DNA of 47,153 nt from NCBI GenBank assembly GCA_017305055.1, contig JAFKMZ010000060.1, positions 8,014 to 55,166 on the forward strand, written 5' to 3'. Shown piece by piece: positions 10,873 to 17,318 of this stretch (within the stretch, counting starts at the first letter, position 1; each line of letters begins with the position of its first letter). Both the position numbers and the translations under genes were made by a program. The notes under the pieces were generated by a model. That model searched no databases. It saw nothing but the letters and a program-made list of their open reading frames with translations, and had not been told where the DNA came from. The stretch is from Lysobacterales bacterium. Its GTDB lineage: Bacteria > Pseudomonadota > Gammaproteobacteria > Xanthomonadales > Rhodanobacteraceae.

Positions 10873-10998
10873 TCCGCTGGTAATGAGGAGTACGAGTACA
10901 AGGAGGGCAAGCAGCGTGCCACGCAGTTGCAACAAGCCAGCAACCGTCAGCGGACGGTAGTCCTTGGCGATGCTGTAGTGGCTGTTGCGCTGCGACAT
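10861..10998 (-). CDS. leuL: Branched-chain leader peptide of the leu-ilv operon
   Basis: A 45-codon frame ending 100 bases before leuA. Residues 29-39 read LLALLVLVLLI: seven Leu, two Val and one Ile in eleven codons, matching the products of the operon. A U-rich terminator and a perfectly matched antiterminator segment follow. The start ATG (10996-10998) has no Shine-Dalgarno sequence; it lies 9 bases after a predicted -10 box, so the mRNA should have almost no 5' UTR. The hydrophobic run could also suggest a small membrane protein, but position and RNA structures strongly favour a leader peptide. Confidence 0.87.
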   Translation of the reverse strand: MSQRNSHYSIAKDYRPLTVAGLLQLRGTLLALLVLVLLITSGGAG

Positions 10999-11007
10999 GA
11001 AGGCGAC

Positions 11008-11035
11008 GTTATCGTGCCCCGCGGAGGCCTGTCAA
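11008..11035 (-). promoter_or_regulatory. Predicted leu-ilv operon promoter
   Basis: Minus-strand TTGACA (11030-11035), a 16-base spacer and GATAAC (11008-11013). The -35 box is perfect and the -10 box matches 4 of 6. An A/T-rich stretch lies just upstream (about 11036-11070). Transcription should begin at about 11001-10999, next to the leader ATG. Confidence 0.75.
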
Positions 11036-11086
11036 GCGTTTTTTCCAACTTTCTTCGATTCCTTCCGATTTGTACGGTCGGACGTC

Positions 11087-11116
11087 CAGATGGCCACATG
11101 TTCAGATGGCCATATG
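11087..11116. promoter_or_regulatory. Direct repeat upstream of the leu-ilv promoter
   Basis: CAGATGGCCACATG (11087-11100) and CAGATGGCCATATG (11103-11116) match at 13 of 14 positions and are 16 bases apart, centred about 65-80 bases upstream of the -35 box. This is a plausible activator binding site on one face of the helix. No regulator can be named. Confidence 0.4.
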
Positions 11117-11118
11117 AC

Positions 11119-11150
11119 CCAGGAGCGCGGTCAAGGAGCAGAGCTCCTGG
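11119..11150 (-). terminator. Inverted repeat downstream of thrC
   Basis: CCAGGAGC (11119-11126) pairs with GCTCCTGG (11143-11150) across 16 bases, just beyond the thrC stop at 11176. There is no U-run after it on the minus strand, so it is at best a weak or Rho-assisted end of the thr operon. Confidence 0.35.
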
Positions 11151-11175
11151 AATGCCCCCCCGGGCCCGGCGACGC

Positions 11176-12537
11176 TCAGTGCAGCCCGACAGCGGCACGC
11201 GTGCCGAGCAGCCACTTCCGCAGGGCGCCCTCACTGGCGGCCAGGGGATCGGCGTGGGACGGCCTGGCCAGCATGTCCGCCAGGACCTCCGGCACTGCCA
11301 CCGGATGGCCGATGAGCGGCTCCACCACGCTCGCGAACTTGGCCGCGTGGGCAGTGGCCACCACCACCCATGGCGCCTGGTCGCCTTGGGCGCGCAGGCG
11401 GTCGAGCACGCACATGGCGGTGGCGGTGTGCGGACAGAAAACCTCGCCGTGCATGCGCCCGTGCTGCTCGAGCGTGGCGCGGATCGCCGCGTCGTCGACT
11501 GTCTCCGCGTACAGCGCGCGGCGCAGCGCCGACTCGTCCGGAAACGTCCAGCGCAGCCGCTCGAAGTTGCTTGGCGCGCCCACGTCCATGGCGTTGGCCA
11601 GGGTGCGGAGCGCCGGGCGCGGACGGTAATCCGCGCCGGCGAAGTACTCCGCAAGCGTGGCATTGGCATTGCAGGCCAGGCGCACCGTGCCGATGGGCAG
11701 CCCCATGCCGCGCGCCCACAGGCAGGCCATGGCATTGCCGAGGTTGCCGGTGGGGACGATGAAGTTCAGCGCCGTGCCATGCGCGCGCCACCAGCCCAGC
11801 GCGGCGTGCGCGTAATAACTCATCTGCGGCAGGAGGCGGCCCAGGCTGATGCTGTTGGCCGAGGACATGGGCACCGCAGCCTGCAGCGAGGTGTCGTTCA
11901 ATGCCGCCTTCACCAGGCGCTGGCAGTCATCGAAACGACCATCCACGCGCAGCGCACGGACGTTGTCACCAAAGCAGCCGAGCTGGTGGGCCTGGCGCGG
12001 GGACACCCGGCCATCCGGGTACAGGATGGCCACTTCGACCCCCGGCCGGCCGTGAAAGGCCGCACCGACGGCGGCCCCGGTGTCGCCGGAGGTCGCGACC
12101 AGGATGGTCAGCGGCCGGGCATCGGCACGCGGCAGGCGGGCGAGGCAGGCGGCGAGGAAGCGGGCGCCGAAGTCCTTGAACGCCGCGGTCGGGCCATGGA
12201 ACAGCTCCAGCATCCAACTGTCCGGGTGCGCCGGCAACGGGCGCAACGGCGCCCCGAACGTGAACGCCTCGGCGCAAATCGCCGGCAGCCCGTCGGCCAG
12301 CACGTCCCCGGCGAAGAACGGCGCGAGCAGCGTGCACGCGGTGTCGGCCAGGCTGCCGCGCAGGTCGAATGTCGCCGGGTCCACCGTCGGCAGCGTCGTG
12401 GGTACGTACAAGCCGCCATCCGGGGCGAGGCCGGTAGCGATTGCCTGGCTGAGCGGCACGGCCGGGGAGGCCCCTCGCGTACTGACGCAGCAGCCCACGG
12501 GCAGGCTTCCACGGGTATCGGAGACGGTACCGGTCAT
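11176..12537 (-). CDS. thrC: Threonine synthase
   Basis: PLP enzyme that converts O-phosphohomoserine to threonine. 453 residues. The N-terminal [20 protein letters not shown] and [10 protein letters not shown] are typical. The PLP lysine is in [13 protein letters not shown], followed by [17 protein letters not shown] and the [15 protein letters not shown] segment. The start overlaps thrB by 4 bases (ATGA). It is the last gene of the thr operon; the leu-ilv promoter lies 140-180 bases downstream. Confidence 0.96.
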   Translation of the reverse strand: MTGTVSDTRGSLPVGCCVSTRGASPAVPLSQAIATGLAPDGGLYVPTTLPTVDPATFDLRGSLADTACTLLAPFFAGDVLADGLPAICAEAFTFGAPLRPLPAHPDSWMLELFHGPTAAFKDFGARFLAACLARLPRADARPLTILVATSGDTGAAVGAAFHGRPGVEVAILYPDGRVSPRQAHQLGCFGDNVRALRVDGRFDDCQRLVKAALNDTSLQAAVPMSSANSISLGRLLPQMSYYAHAALGWWRAHGTALNFIVPTGNLGNAMACLWARGMGLPIGTVRLACNANATLAEYFAGADYRPRPALRTLANAMDVGAPSNFERLRWTFPDESALRRALYAETVDDAAIRATLEQHGRMHGEVFCPHTATAMCVLDRLRAQGDQAPWVVVATAHAAKFASVVEPLIGHPVAVPEVLADMLARPSHADPLAASEGALRKWLLGTRAAVGLH

Positions 12538-13529
12538 GGCAGGGCCTCGTCGAGCGATCGGATCAGGCCGGCGGCGGGCCCGTTGATGGGCGACACCCAG
12601 GCGTCGCTGGTCAGGCCGGCCTCGGCAAACGCGGCCCGCATGGCAAGGGCCGCAGCGCTGGCATCGGCGTGGTTGGCGTACCAGCCGAACACGCTGGGGC
12701 CGGCACCGGAGATGCTTGCACCCAGGGCGTGGGAGTCGAGCGCAGCCTGTTTGACCCGCGCGAAGTTGGCAATGAGCGCCGCGCGGCGCGGTTCCACCAG
12801 CACGTCGCTCAGGCCGGCCCGCACCAGGTCCGCGTCGCCGCGTTCGCAGCCCATCAGCACCAGCGCCAGGTTCGCGCTTTGCGCGACGAATTCGCGCAAC
12901 GCATAGCCGCCATCCAGCACCGCGCGCGCCCGGCGCGTTTCCAGCACGGCGTGCGGATGGACCAGGGCGCAATGCCATGCGTCTGGCACAGGGATGCGTA
13001 CCAGCCGCTCGCGCGTCGCCAGCACCAGCCCGCCGAGCAGCATCGGCCCGATGTTGTCGCCGTGCCGGCTGCCGCTGGCGACCGCCTCGCCATCCAGTGC
13101 GAACGGATACAGCGCCTCGCGGGCCTGCGGTTGCGGCAGCAGGGCATTGGCGGCAACCAGGGCGGCCACGCAGGAAGCCGCCGAGCCGCCCATGCCGGAG
13201 CCGAGCGCGATACCCTTGTGCAGCACGAGTTCGAAGCCGTGGTCGAGACCGAGCGCGTGGCGCAGCGACAGCAGCGCGGCACCGGCCGTGTTGCGCGACG
13301 GCTCAAGCGGCAATTCGCTGACACAGCCACGGATCGTGGCGATGCGCACCACCGGCTCGGCGATGCGGCGCACCTGGGCGCGGTCGCCGGCGCCGGTCAC
13401 GCTGTGGCCAAGCAGGTCGAAGCCGACGCCGACGTTGCCGACGCTGGCCGGCGCAAAGGCGCAGGCCACCTGGGTGGACACGCTGGCTGCTTTGGGAGTC
13501 ATGACGGGTTCCAACGATATCGCGCTCAT
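12534..13529 (-). CDS. thrB: Homoserine kinase
   Basis: GHMP-family kinase that phosphorylates homoserine with ATP. 331 residues. [19 protein letters not shown] is at the N-terminus, the ATP-binding glycine loop [17 protein letters not shown] lies in the middle, and [17 protein letters not shown] near the C-terminus. I chose the ATG at 13527-13529 because it overlaps the hom stop in an ATGA; a second in-frame ATG at 13502 is possible. It is linked by 4-base overlaps on both sides. Confidence 0.95.
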   Translation of the reverse strand: MSAISLEPVMTPKAASVSTQVACAFAPASVGNVGVGFDLLGHSVTGAGDRAQVRRIAEPVVRIATIRGCVSELPLEPSRNTAGAALLSLRHALGLDHGFELVLHKGIALGSGMGGSAASCVAALVAANALLPQPQAREALYPFALDGEAVASGSRHGDNIGPMLLGGLVLATRERLVRIPVPDAWHCALVHPHAVLETRRARAVLDGGYALREFVAQSANLALVLMGCERGDADLVRAGLSDVLVEPRRAALIANFARVKQAALDSHALGASISGAGPSVFGWYANHADASAAALAMRAAFAEAGLTSDAWVSPINGPAAGLIRSLDEALP

Positions 13530-14689
13530 GCGCTGGCCTGCAGGGTTTCGGCGATGCGCAGCAGGTCGGTGAACACGCCGGCGGCAGTGACCTCCGGTCC
13601 GGCACCAGGACCTTGCACCGACAGCGGATTGTCGCAGTAGCGGCGGGTGGTGAAGCGCACGATATTGTCGGTCAAACTGGTGTGCGCAAAGGCATGCATT
13701 GCTGGCAGCACGGTCAGACGCACGCTGGCATGCCCGTGGCGGTCCAGGTGCGCGACGTGCCGCAGCACGCCGCCTGCGGCGCGCGCGCAGGCCAGCTGGG
13801 CGGCCATCGGCGCATCCAGATCCCCCAGCCGTTGCATGAATTCGCCTGGCGGCACGCCAGCCAGCGCATCGGGGACCAGGCCTTGCACCTCGACATCCTC
13901 CAGCGCCAGTGGCCAGCCGGCCTCGCGCGCGAGGATCACGAGCTTGCGCGCCACGTCCAGGCCCGACAGGTCGTCGCGCGGATCGGGCTCGGTATAACCG
14001 GCTGCGTGGGCTTCGCGCAGCAGCGCGGAGAACGCCCGGGTGCCATCGTGGCGGTTGCACAGCCAGGCCAGCGTGCCGGAGAACATGCCCTCGATGGACG
14101 TGAGCTCATCGCCGGTGTCGAGCAGGTCGCGCAGGGTTTGCACCACCGGCAGGCCGGCGCAGACGGTGGCCTCGTAGCGGAAGCGGGCCGCGTCGTGGCA
14201 GGCGGCACGGATCGCCAGCCAGCGGGACAGCGGGCCACTGCCGGCGCGCTTGTTCGGCGTCACCACGTGCAATCCGCTGGACAGCCAGTCCGGGTAGTGG
14301 TTGACCACCGCGTCGCTCGCGGTGGCGTCAATCAGCAGCGCAGGGCGTCGCACGCGGCCACGTACGTGCGCGGCGAATTCGTCCAGGTTGCAGGGCCGCC
14401 AGATTTCCGCGCGCTGCCCGGGCGTGTCCCCGCCGGCGCGGGTCAAATCCGGATCGTCGCAGTCGAGCCACATGCGGCGGCTGGCGGCGACCCCGCACAA
14501 TTGCAACTCCAGCCCGGTTTCGCGCGCCAGGCGCGGTTGCGCCGCGCGCAGCTGGGCCAGCAGGGCGGCGCCGACGCGGCCGGGTCCAATCAGTCCGACG
14601 GCCAGCGTCCGCCGGCGGTGGATGGCGGGCTGCGCGCGGGCTTGCGGCGGGCGGGGCAGGACGGGCGGTGTCAATGCACAGACGTTCAC
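13526..14689 (-). CDS. hom: Homoserine dehydrogenase, ThrA-type without the aspartokinase domain
   Basis: Reduces aspartate semialdehyde to homoserine. 387 residues. The sequence follows the C-terminal half of bifunctional ThrA: nucleotide loop [43 protein letters not shown] and the ending [19 protein letters not shown]. The aspartokinase and ACT portions that precede this in ThrA are absent; only about 30 Pro/Arg-rich residues come before the Rossmann fold. The GTG start (14687-14689) has a strong GGAGG five bases upstream. The same frame stays open further upstream, but that stretch overlaps the leader region and lacks coding character. Confidence 0.92.
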   Translation of the reverse strand: MNVCALTPPVLPRPPQARAQPAIHRRRTLAVGLIGPGRVGAALLAQLRAAQPRLARETGLELQLCGVAASRRMWLDCDDPDLTRAGGDTPGQRAEIWRPCNLDEFAAHVRGRVRRPALLIDATASDAVVNHYPDWLSSGLHVVTPNKRAGSGPLSRWLAIRAACHDAARFRYEATVCAGLPVVQTLRDLLDTGDELTSIEGMFSGTLAWLCNRHDGTRAFSALLREAHAAGYTEPDPRDDLSGLDVARKLVILAREAGWPLALEDVEVQGLVPDALAGVPPGEFMQRLGDLDAPMAAQLACARAAGGVLRHVAHLDRHGHASVRLTVLPAMHAFAHTSLTDNIVRFTTRRYCDNPLSVQGPGAGPEVTAAGVFTDLLRIAETLQASA

Positions 14690-14692
14690 GAT

Positions 14693-14708
14693 GGCCTCCA
14701 AAGGGGCC
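14693..14708 (-). promoter_or_regulatory. Hairpin that masks the hom ribosome-binding site
   Basis: On the minus strand GGCCCC UUU GGAGGCC folds into GGCC/GGCC plus CC/GG with one bulged A. It buries the GGAGG of hom (14695-14699). The segment 14705-14711 can instead pair with 14770-14776, part of the hairpin after the leader peptide, so the two folds compete. This suggests translational control of hom, but the switching logic is not clear from sequence alone. Confidence 0.45.
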
Positions 14709-14736
14709 CCGTGCTCGTTGGCGGATTGGCTGATTG

Positions 14737-14790
14737 CTGCAAGGTCACGGCCGTCCGCCTGGTCGAGGGCGGGGCCGTTGCGTGTTGCAG
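14737..14790 (-). promoter_or_regulatory. Large hairpin immediately after the thr leader peptide
   Basis: Three nested stems: CTGCAA/TTGCAG (14737-14742 with 14785-14790), ACGGCC/GGCCGT (14747-14752 with 14773-14778) and CCGCC/GGCGG (14755-14759 with 14768-14772). It begins 3 bases after the leader stop codon. There is no following U-run, so it is not a standard rho-independent terminator; an attenuator stem or Rho-related pause site is likely. Confidence 0.6.
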
Positions 14791-14793
14791 AGC

Positions 14794-14961
14794 TTAGTTG
14801 CGCGCGGCCACCGTCCTCGACGTCGACGTCGAAGTCGAAATCGAGCTCATGGTCGAGGTGATGGCGGTCATGCACCCGGCATCGGGGCCAGCGCGCCAGG
14901 CGGCGTGACCGGCATTGGCCGGTGGGCGCTGGACGTGTACGGGCGTGGAATGCGGGTGCAT
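14794..14961 (-). CDS. thrL: Threonine operon leader peptide
   Basis: A frame of 55 codons whose last 25 residues include TSTMSSISTSTSTSRT: seven Thr, two Ile and seven Ser in 25 codons, the signature of thr operon attenuation (threonine with isoleucine). It ends just before a strong hairpin and 105 bases before hom. The ATG at 14959-14961 lies exactly 7 bases after the predicted -10 box, so the mRNA should be leaderless. An internal ATG at 14869-14871 would give only the 25-residue regulatory part, but has just a weak ribosome site. Confidence 0.85.
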   Translation of the reverse strand: MHPHSTPVHVQRPPANAGHAAWRAGPDAGCMTAITSTMSSISTSTSTSRTVAARN

Positions 14962-14967
14962 GAAACC

Positions 14968-14997
14968 AAGGTAGCGGCGTTGCCGCTACGTCGTCAA
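14968..14997 (-). promoter_or_regulatory. Predicted thr operon promoter with embedded palindrome
   Basis: Minus-strand TTGACG (14992-14997), an 18-base spacer and TACCTT (14968-14973). The spacer and the upstream half of the -10 box are occupied by a perfect palindrome with 8-bp arms, GTAGCGGC (14971-14978) and GCCGCTAC (14982-14989), separated by 3 bases. A repressor bound there would block RNA polymerase. Confidence 0.65.
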
Positions 14998-15065
14998 GTC
15001 GAAAATTGCACCCGGGCGACGGACTCGGGCGTGACGGCGGCGTGCGCCGGCAGTTGCCGGACGTC

Positions 15066-15599
15066 CTACTTCGCCTGGTCGACCAGCCAATGCACGGCGT
15101 TGGTGACCTGCTCGTCGGTCAGGGCCGGATTGCCGCCCTTGGGCGGCATGAAGTTGCCGTCCGGACCGTGGTAGCCATCGATGGCGTGCTTGACCAGGGT
15201 ATCGATGCCCTCGGCAATGCGCGGTGCCCACTTGGCCTTGTCGCCGGTGGTCGGCGCCCCGGCGACGCCGCTGGCGTGGCAGGCGCTGCACAGGTGGTCG
15301 TAGATTTCCTTGCCGTCGGTGGTGCCGCCATAGGCGACCTGGGAGGCGGCAGCCTTGCTGGCTGCTTCGGCGGCGGCCTGCATGGCGGCGCGGCCAGTAT
15401 TGCCGGCATAGACGGCGCCGACCGGCGCGATCCGGGCCGCGGTGGCGGCCGCCGCATTGGGATTGGTCGGCAGCTCCACGGTTCGATAGACCATGATCGC
15501 CATGAACAACAGGAACAACGCGAGCAGGACCAGCAGCGCGAACATGATCGAGAACTGACGCGCTGTCTTCTTGTCATCTGGATGGGTGGGGCGACTCAC
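15066..15599 (-). CDS. Membrane-anchored c-type cytochrome (cytochrome c5-like)
   Basis: 177 residues. One N-terminal membrane segment (FALLVLLALFLLFMAIMVY, about residues 20-38) is followed by an Ala-rich linker and a single haem-binding CSACH motif near residue 100. A likely Met axial ligand sits in FMPPKGGNPALTDEQV. It should be a periplasmic electron carrier facing a respiratory chain. The GTG start (15597-15599) has AGGAG 7 bases upstream; an in-frame TTG further up lacks one. Partner oxidase genes are not in the window. Confidence 0.88.
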   Translation of the reverse strand: MSRPTHPDDKKTARQFSIMFALLVLLALFLLFMAIMVYRTVELPTNPNAAAATAARIAPVGAVYAGNTGRAAMQAAAEAASKAAASQVAYGGTTDGKEIYDHLCSACHASGVAGAPTTGDKAKWAPRIAEGIDTLVKHAIDGYHGPDGNFMPPKGGNPALTDEQVTNAVHWLVDQAK

Positions 15600-15757
15600 G
15601 CGCGTACTCCTGTCGATCTGTAGCAAAAGTGGAAGGGTCCCTGCGCGGACCCGACACGGTCTGGTCTTTGTTCCCGGGGTGCTCTCAGGGGGTACCGGAA
15701 TACGGCGGAGGTCCCCAACCCGTAAGCGGAGTGCCCTGGGACGGGCAACAGCGCCGG

Positions 15758-15763
15758 ATTATA
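15758..15763 (-). promoter_or_regulatory. Consensus -10 box for the cytochrome gene
   Basis: A perfect TATAAT on the minus strand, with no clear -35 match at 16-18 bases. It would give a 5' UTR of about 150 bases before the cytochrome start. That UTR contains small inverted repeats such as GGGTCC/GGACCC near 15636-15653. Confidence 0.4.
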
Positions 15764-15829
15764 GACGAAGCGCGACACGAAGTTTCATGCCCGCCCGGAA
15801 CAATTCATGCCGCGTGGGGACCTCCCGCA

Positions 15830-15845
15830 TGTCAACTGTGTCAAC
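15830..15845. repeat. Tandem TGTCAAC repeat in the cytochrome/mdtA divergent region
   Basis: TGTCAAC at 15830-15836 and again at 15839-15845, 9 bases apart, in the 405-base intergenic region between two divergent units. Read on the minus strand it gives two overlapping TTGACA-like boxes. It could be an operator or alternative -35 elements. Nothing else was recognised between 15600 and 16004 apart from the -10 box listed. Confidence 0.3.
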
Positions 15846-16004
15846 CGGCAGGTACTGAATTCGTTCAACTAGCCCTATGCTTCAACGGCGAACAGTGGTG
15901 CAGCGGGATGCCGGATCGGCCGGCCGCGGCTCGGTAGCCTCGATACGGCGCTCCAGGCCGGGCGCGCGTTGGACAGCCACCTATGGAATCCTCGGGAGTT
16001 TTGC

Positions 16005-17225
16005 ATGTCGCGTTTCTGGAAAATTGCAGGGATCATCCTTGCCGTGGTCGTGGTGGCTGCTCTGGGCTATCGCTTCCTGCACAAGGCAGGTGGGGCGGGG
16101 GCGGCAGGGCGTGGCCAGGGCGCGGGTGACGGCGCTCCGGTACCGGTCACCGCGGTACCCGTGGTCAAGCAGAACGTGCCGGTGTACCTGACCTCGCTGG
16201 GGACAGTGCAGGCACTCAATACCGTGGTGGTCAGTCCGCAGGTCTCGGGCCGCCTGCTGAGCCTGGATTTTGTCGAGGGCCAGCCGGTCAAGAAGGGCCA
16301 GGTGCTGGCCCACATCGACCCGCGCACCTACCAGGCCGCCTATGACCAGGCAGTGGCGCGACAGTCCCAGGATACGGCGCAGTTGGCCACGGCCAAGAGC
16401 AACCTGGAGCGCAGCGAGGGCCTGGTCGGCAAGGGTTATATTTCCAAGCAGGACCTGGATGCCTTGCGCAACACCGCCAACCAGTTGCAGGCCGCCGTGG
16501 CGGCTGATGCGGCCAGCGTGCGCGACAGCAAGGTGCAGCTCGACTACACCAATATCATTTCACCGATCGACGGCCTGGCCGGCATCCGCGGCGTCGACCC
16601 GGGCAACGTGGTGACCACCACCTCGTCGATCGTGACCTTGACCCAGCTGCATCCGATCAATGTCATGTTCACCCTGCCCGAGCAGGATCTCGACCTGGTA
16701 CGCAGCGCGTTCGCCAAGGACGCCTCAGCGCTGCAGGTGGCCGCACTGGATCGTACCGACTCGCATCCCATTGCCAGCGGCGGCGTGTTGCGGGTGATCG
16801 ACAACCAGATCGATACCAGCACCGGCACGTTCCGGCTCAAGTCGGAATTCTCCAACGCGGACAACGCGCTGTGGCCGGGCCAGTTCGTCAACGTGCGCTT
16901 GCTGGTCAGCACCGTGGATGGTGGCCTGGTGGTTCCCGCCCAGGCGGTAAGCCGTGGGCCGGACGGCGACTATGTCTACCAGGTGCAGGCCGACAACACC
17001 GTGAAAATGCAGCCGGTGGTGGTGGCCGGCGAGGTCGGCGACACCCACGTGATGATCGGCAGCGGCCTGAAAGCCGGGGACCAGGTGGTGACCGAGGGTC
17101 AGTTCCGCCTGAAGCCCGGCAGCAAGGTCACCACGCTCAAGCCGGGCGAGGTGCCGCCGGCGCCCACGGCCGCCGAGCTCGAGAAATCGACGCAGGCGCG
17201 TGCCCGTGGCGGTCGGCGTGGATGA
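16005..17225 (+). CDS. mdtA: RND efflux periplasmic adaptor, MdtA-like
   Basis: Membrane-fusion protein linking an inner-membrane RND pump to an outer-membrane channel. 406 residues. An N-terminal membrane anchor (IAGIILAVVVVAALGYRF) is followed by a lipoyl/hairpin domain starting VSGRLLSLDFVEGQPVKKGQ and a long alpha-hairpin (about 110-175). The beta-barrel contains PINVMFTLPEQDL, and a membrane-proximal domain follows. The C-terminus is basic (ARGGRRG). The start has GGGAG 8 bases upstream. mdtB follows after 93 bases. Confidence 0.9.
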   Translation: MSRFWKIAGIILAVVVVAALGYRFLHKAGGAGAAGRGQGAGDGAPVPVTAVPVVKQNVPVYLTSLGTVQALNTVVVSPQVSGRLLSLDFVEGQPVKKGQVLAHIDPRTYQAAYDQAVARQSQDTAQLATAKSNLERSEGLVGKGYISKQDLDALRNTANQLQAAVAADAASVRDSKVQLDYTNIISPIDGLAGIRGVDPGNVVTTTSSIVTLTQLHPINVMFTLPEQDLDLVRSAFAKDASALQVAALDRTDSHPIASGGVLRVIDNQIDTSTGTFRLKSEFSNADNALWPGQFVNVRLLVSTVDGGLVVPAQAVSRGPDGDYVYQVQADNTVKMQPVVVAGEVGDTHVMIGSGLKAGDQVVTEGQFRLKPGSKVTTLKPGEVPPAPTAAELEKSTQARARGGRRG

Positions 17226-17318
17226 CAGGACGCACGCAGCACATCCGGACGGCCGCGGGTCTCTTGGCGGGTACGCGCGGTGGCCGCTGACATCCTCTCC
17301 TCGAGGTAACGCATAGAC

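Noticed and set aside
14690-14875. Upstream extension of hom giving an Asp/His-rich N-terminus
   Set aside because: It would run out of frame through the thrL coding region and leader hairpins; the GTG with GGAGG at 14689 is much better supported.
15690-15720. CTGAGAG and nearby GC-rich hairpins upstream of the cytochrome gene, recalling a TPP riboswitch
   Set aside because: The second conserved TPP segment (ACCUGAUC-type) is absent and the gene context does not fit thiamine metabolism.
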